Assembly (NCBI GenBank): GCA_947566645.1
Contig: CANOKL010000005.1
Span: 92,894 to 156,893 of the forward strand
Reading direction: 5' to 3'
DNA: 64,000 bases
DNA from: an uncultured Lachnospiraceae bacterium
GTDB lineage: Bacteria > Bacillota > Clostridia > Lachnospirales > Lachnospiraceae
The position numbers and the translations under genes are program-made. Numbering within the stretch: position 1 is the stretch's first letter; each line of letters opens with the position of its first letter. This document shows positions 62,320-64,000 of the stretch, piece after piece. Below the pieces are notes generated by a model. That model searched no databases. It saw only the letters and a program-made list of their open reading frames with translations, and was not told the origin of the DNA.

Positions 62320-62486
62320 AATACCCTCCTTTTCGCTTCCTCCAGCCTCTGCATGCAGAAATGTCTTATCCAGATTCATGATACCCTCCTTTTCGCTTCC
62401 TCCAGCCTCTGCACGCAGAAATGTCTTATCCAGATTCATGATACCCTCCTTTTCGCTTCCTCCAGCTTCTGCACACAGGAATCATG
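62307..62486. repeat. 60-bp tandem repeat, three copies, over the lyase/asparaginase junction
   Basis: Three nearly identical 60-bp units (62307-62366, 62367-62426, 62427-62486; the last more diverged). Each contains AAAAGGAGGGTAT(C/T)ATG and MNLDK codons. The unit farthest upstream is the genuine end of the lyase gene. The duplication copies lyase C-terminal codons and the asparaginase ribosome-binding site together. Confidence 0.93.
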
Positions 62487-63881
62487 CCAGTCTGCCAGTC
62501 TCTTAAGTGTCTCCCGGCCCCTGCGGATGATCTCAGCCATATCCTCACTCTTCGGCGTGCCGCCTGTGACCTTACAATTCAGGCAGAACACCGGATCCAG
62601 CATCTCCTGTACCTGCCTGTCCGTCATCAGAATCGCCTGCCCAAGCACCTCACGGGAGACCTCCTCCATCATCTTCCCCGTCAGATACCGGATATCCATC
62701 TTATCCGCATCCATCAGCCTCCGGATCATTCCTCCCACAATGTGATGGGTCTGGGTAAATGGGACCTGATACTCCTGTGCTAGATATTCTGCCATAGTGC
62801 TTGCCCCGGTAAAGTTATTGCCCGTATAAGCATAGGCTTCTCTTTTCCGAATGACTGTATTTTCGATGACCACCTGCAAAAGCCCAAGCGAACACAGTGC
62901 CTCCCTCAGGCCATTTTCAAAGATAAGAAAAATATCTGTATTGGACTCATTATTGGGAAATAAGCTTGTATTTCTCACTAACGCAAGGGAATCTGCCAGA
63001 ATTCCGATCGCATGCCCCGAACGGATCCGGATCATCTCATTACAGATCTGATTCTTTTTCTGGGGCATAATACTGCTTGATGAACATATCGAAGAATCCC
63101 CATCCATGAACCGGCATTCATAGCTGCTCCAAAACATAAAATCCTGGGCAGCCTTGCTGAGATTCGTGGACATGACTGCCATGGCACACTCTGCCTCCAG
63201 GAGACAGTCTGCACCTGAAATAGCATCCAGGGAATGTCCGATTACACTGTCAAATCCCAGAAGCTCTGCCGTATATCTTGGATCAAGCGGAAACTGCGTC
63301 CCAATTCCCGTGGCCGCACCCATAGGTGAGCGGTTTATGTTCTGATACGCTGCCTGAAACCGGATGTAATCCCTGGCAAAAAGTTCAAAGAGAAGCATCA
63401 GATAATGGCCATAGGTTCCAGGCTGTGCCGGTTGCCCGTACGTATAGTAAGTAATAACCGTGTCCATATTTTCTTCTGCAGTTTTCAGAACTGTCTCCAT
63501 AAGCTCCAGAAGCTTCCCGGTAAGCTCCAGAACATCTCTCCTTAGCTGCATCCTGTTACATGCCGCATACATATCATTCCGGCTCCTGCCTATATGAAGC
63601 CTGCAGCCCGTTTCCTCCCCGATTTCCTTGTAAAGTCTCTGAGTAATCACATTATAGATGTCCACCAGATTCCCATCCAGATCCTCCTCTGTCAGATTCT
63701 CACTGACCCGGTCAAGCCCTGACCTAATGTCTGCCCAGACTTCTTCCGGAAGAAGCCCCTGCTTCACAAGCATCATACCGTGAGCACGCTCCATCCAGAT
63801 CCATTCCTGGAACTGCGCGCGGTATGCGCTTCGGATCGTCGGTGTCCGCACCTGGTCAACAATGTATGGATGTACTGCCAT
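62436..63881 (-). CDS. Argininosuccinate lyase / fumarase-superfamily enzyme
   Basis: 481 residues. Superfamily signature near residue 271: SSSSIMPQKKNQICNEMIR (GSSxMPxKxN loop). RLHIGRSRNDMYAACNRMQL near 94 and SPMGAATGIGTQFPLDPRYT near 185 resemble argininosuccinate lyase. Members cleave C-N or C-O bonds with release of fumarate-like products. No other arginine-biosynthesis gene is nearby. With GrdE/B-like and asparaginase-like neighbours, a catabolic lyase on an N-substituted amino acid fits better than arginine synthesis. Its ATG lies seven bases after the stop of an upstream gene. Exact substrate unknown. Confidence 0.85.
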   Translation of the reverse strand: MAVHPYIVDQVRTPTIRSAYRAQFQEWIWMERAHGMMLVKQGLLPEEVWADIRSGLDRVSENLTEEDLDGNLVDIYNVITQRLYKEIGEETGCRLHIGRSRNDMYAACNRMQLRRDVLELTGKLLELMETVLKTAEENMDTVITYYTYGQPAQPGTYGHYLMLLFELFARDYIRFQAAYQNINRSPMGAATGIGTQFPLDPRYTAELLGFDSVIGHSLDAISGADCLLEAECAMAVMSTNLSKAAQDFMFWSSYECRFMDGDSSICSSSSIMPQKKNQICNEMIRIRSGHAIGILADSLALVRNTSLFPNNESNTDIFLIFENGLREALCSLGLLQVVIENTVIRKREAYAYTGNNFTGASTMAEYLAQEYQVPFTQTHHIVGGMIRRLMDADKMDIRYLTGKMMEEVSREVLGQAILMTDRQVQEMLDPVFCLNCKVTGGTPKSEDMAEIIRRGRETLKRLADWHDSCVQKLEEAKRRVS

Positions 63882-63888
63882 AGTTTTA

Positions 63889-64000
63889 TCATCTCCCCAA
63901 TTCTAATATTTCTTCTTTCATATGAATTACCCCGCCATTGTCCAGGGTAGTGTCAAATCTACCACTATATTTTTTGTTGCAAACCTTATAATTCCAAGGA
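63889..64000 (-). CDS. C-terminal end of an upstream gene (runs off window)
   Basis: An open frame from the window edge ends at TGA 63889-63891: PWNYKVCNKKYSGRFDTTLD then NGGVIHMKEEILELGR. The tail contains the lyase gene's GGGGAG, so the two are co-transcribed. The family cannot be named from 36 residues. Confidence 0.55.
   Translation of the reverse strand, partial: PWNYKVCNKKYSGRFDTTLDNGGVIHMKEEILELGR

Overview
The window looks like chromosome from an anaerobic, spore-forming member of Clostridia, most likely Lachnospiraceae and Blautia-like. The basis is a valine T-box, [FeFe]-hydrogenase maturases (hydE/G/F), sporulation genes (spoIIR, sipL), DnaE-type polymerase, gut-type glycoside hydrolases and a selenoprotein reductase. 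Genus is inferred from gene content only. No tRNA, rRNA, CRISPR array or complete insertion sequence was seen.

Layout. (1) 1-2880: valS, cut by the window edge, with its T-box leader; a 5'-truncated rhodanese follows. (2) 3655-11600: AT-richer accessory DNA with two large secreted surface proteins and a small membrane protein. (3) 11600-12640: decayed JAMM/MPN-domain gene plus a small ORF, framed by palindromic repeats. (4) 12640-16500: GH31 alpha-glucosidase, ArsR regulator, AEC transporter. (5) 17290-25070: fructan / difructose-anhydride locus (binding protein, two permeases, cytoplasmic GH91 and GH32, divergent LacI regulator with paired candidate operators). (6) 25200-29360: hydE-hydG-hydF behind an attenuator-like leader. 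(7) 29334-35257: a secreted protein, dnaE, pfkA and a DUF1934 protein read leftward as a probable operon. (8) 35490-42330: Hol-Tox-like small toxin locus, transposase relic, a candidate phase-variable promoter with ten consecutive G, and two Big_2 surface proteins. (9) 42478-53975: housekeeping and sporulation genes (AlbA-type regulator, cvfB, acyl-ACP thioesterase, Mn-type CDF exporter, spoIIR, GntR regulator, ispE, sipL, PrcB-like lipoprotein, plsC, malQ). (10) 54121-55716: a second AlbA-type regulator behind a striking 11-bp phased repeat array. (11) 55765-64000: a catabolic cluster with PucR regulator, GrdB-like selenoprotein (in-frame UGA), frameshifted GrdE-like subunit, aldo/keto reductase, VOC protein, asparaginase-like and argininosuccinate-lyase-like enzymes.

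A dispersed 34-50 bp palindrome (core GGGGACGGGG..CCCCGTCCCC) recurs at eight loci, nearly always touching a stop codon. At the hydF/DUF1934 junction one copy encodes the last residues and stop codons of both convergent genes. Two much larger fold-back elements (about 165 and 265 bp) also sit at gene ends.

The most interesting parts are the selenoprotein-reductase cluster, whose substrate cannot be read from sequence, the phased TGAA array with mutually exclusive leader hairpins, the poly-G promoter, and the coding palindromes. All assignments come from reading translations and motifs; no database search was possible.
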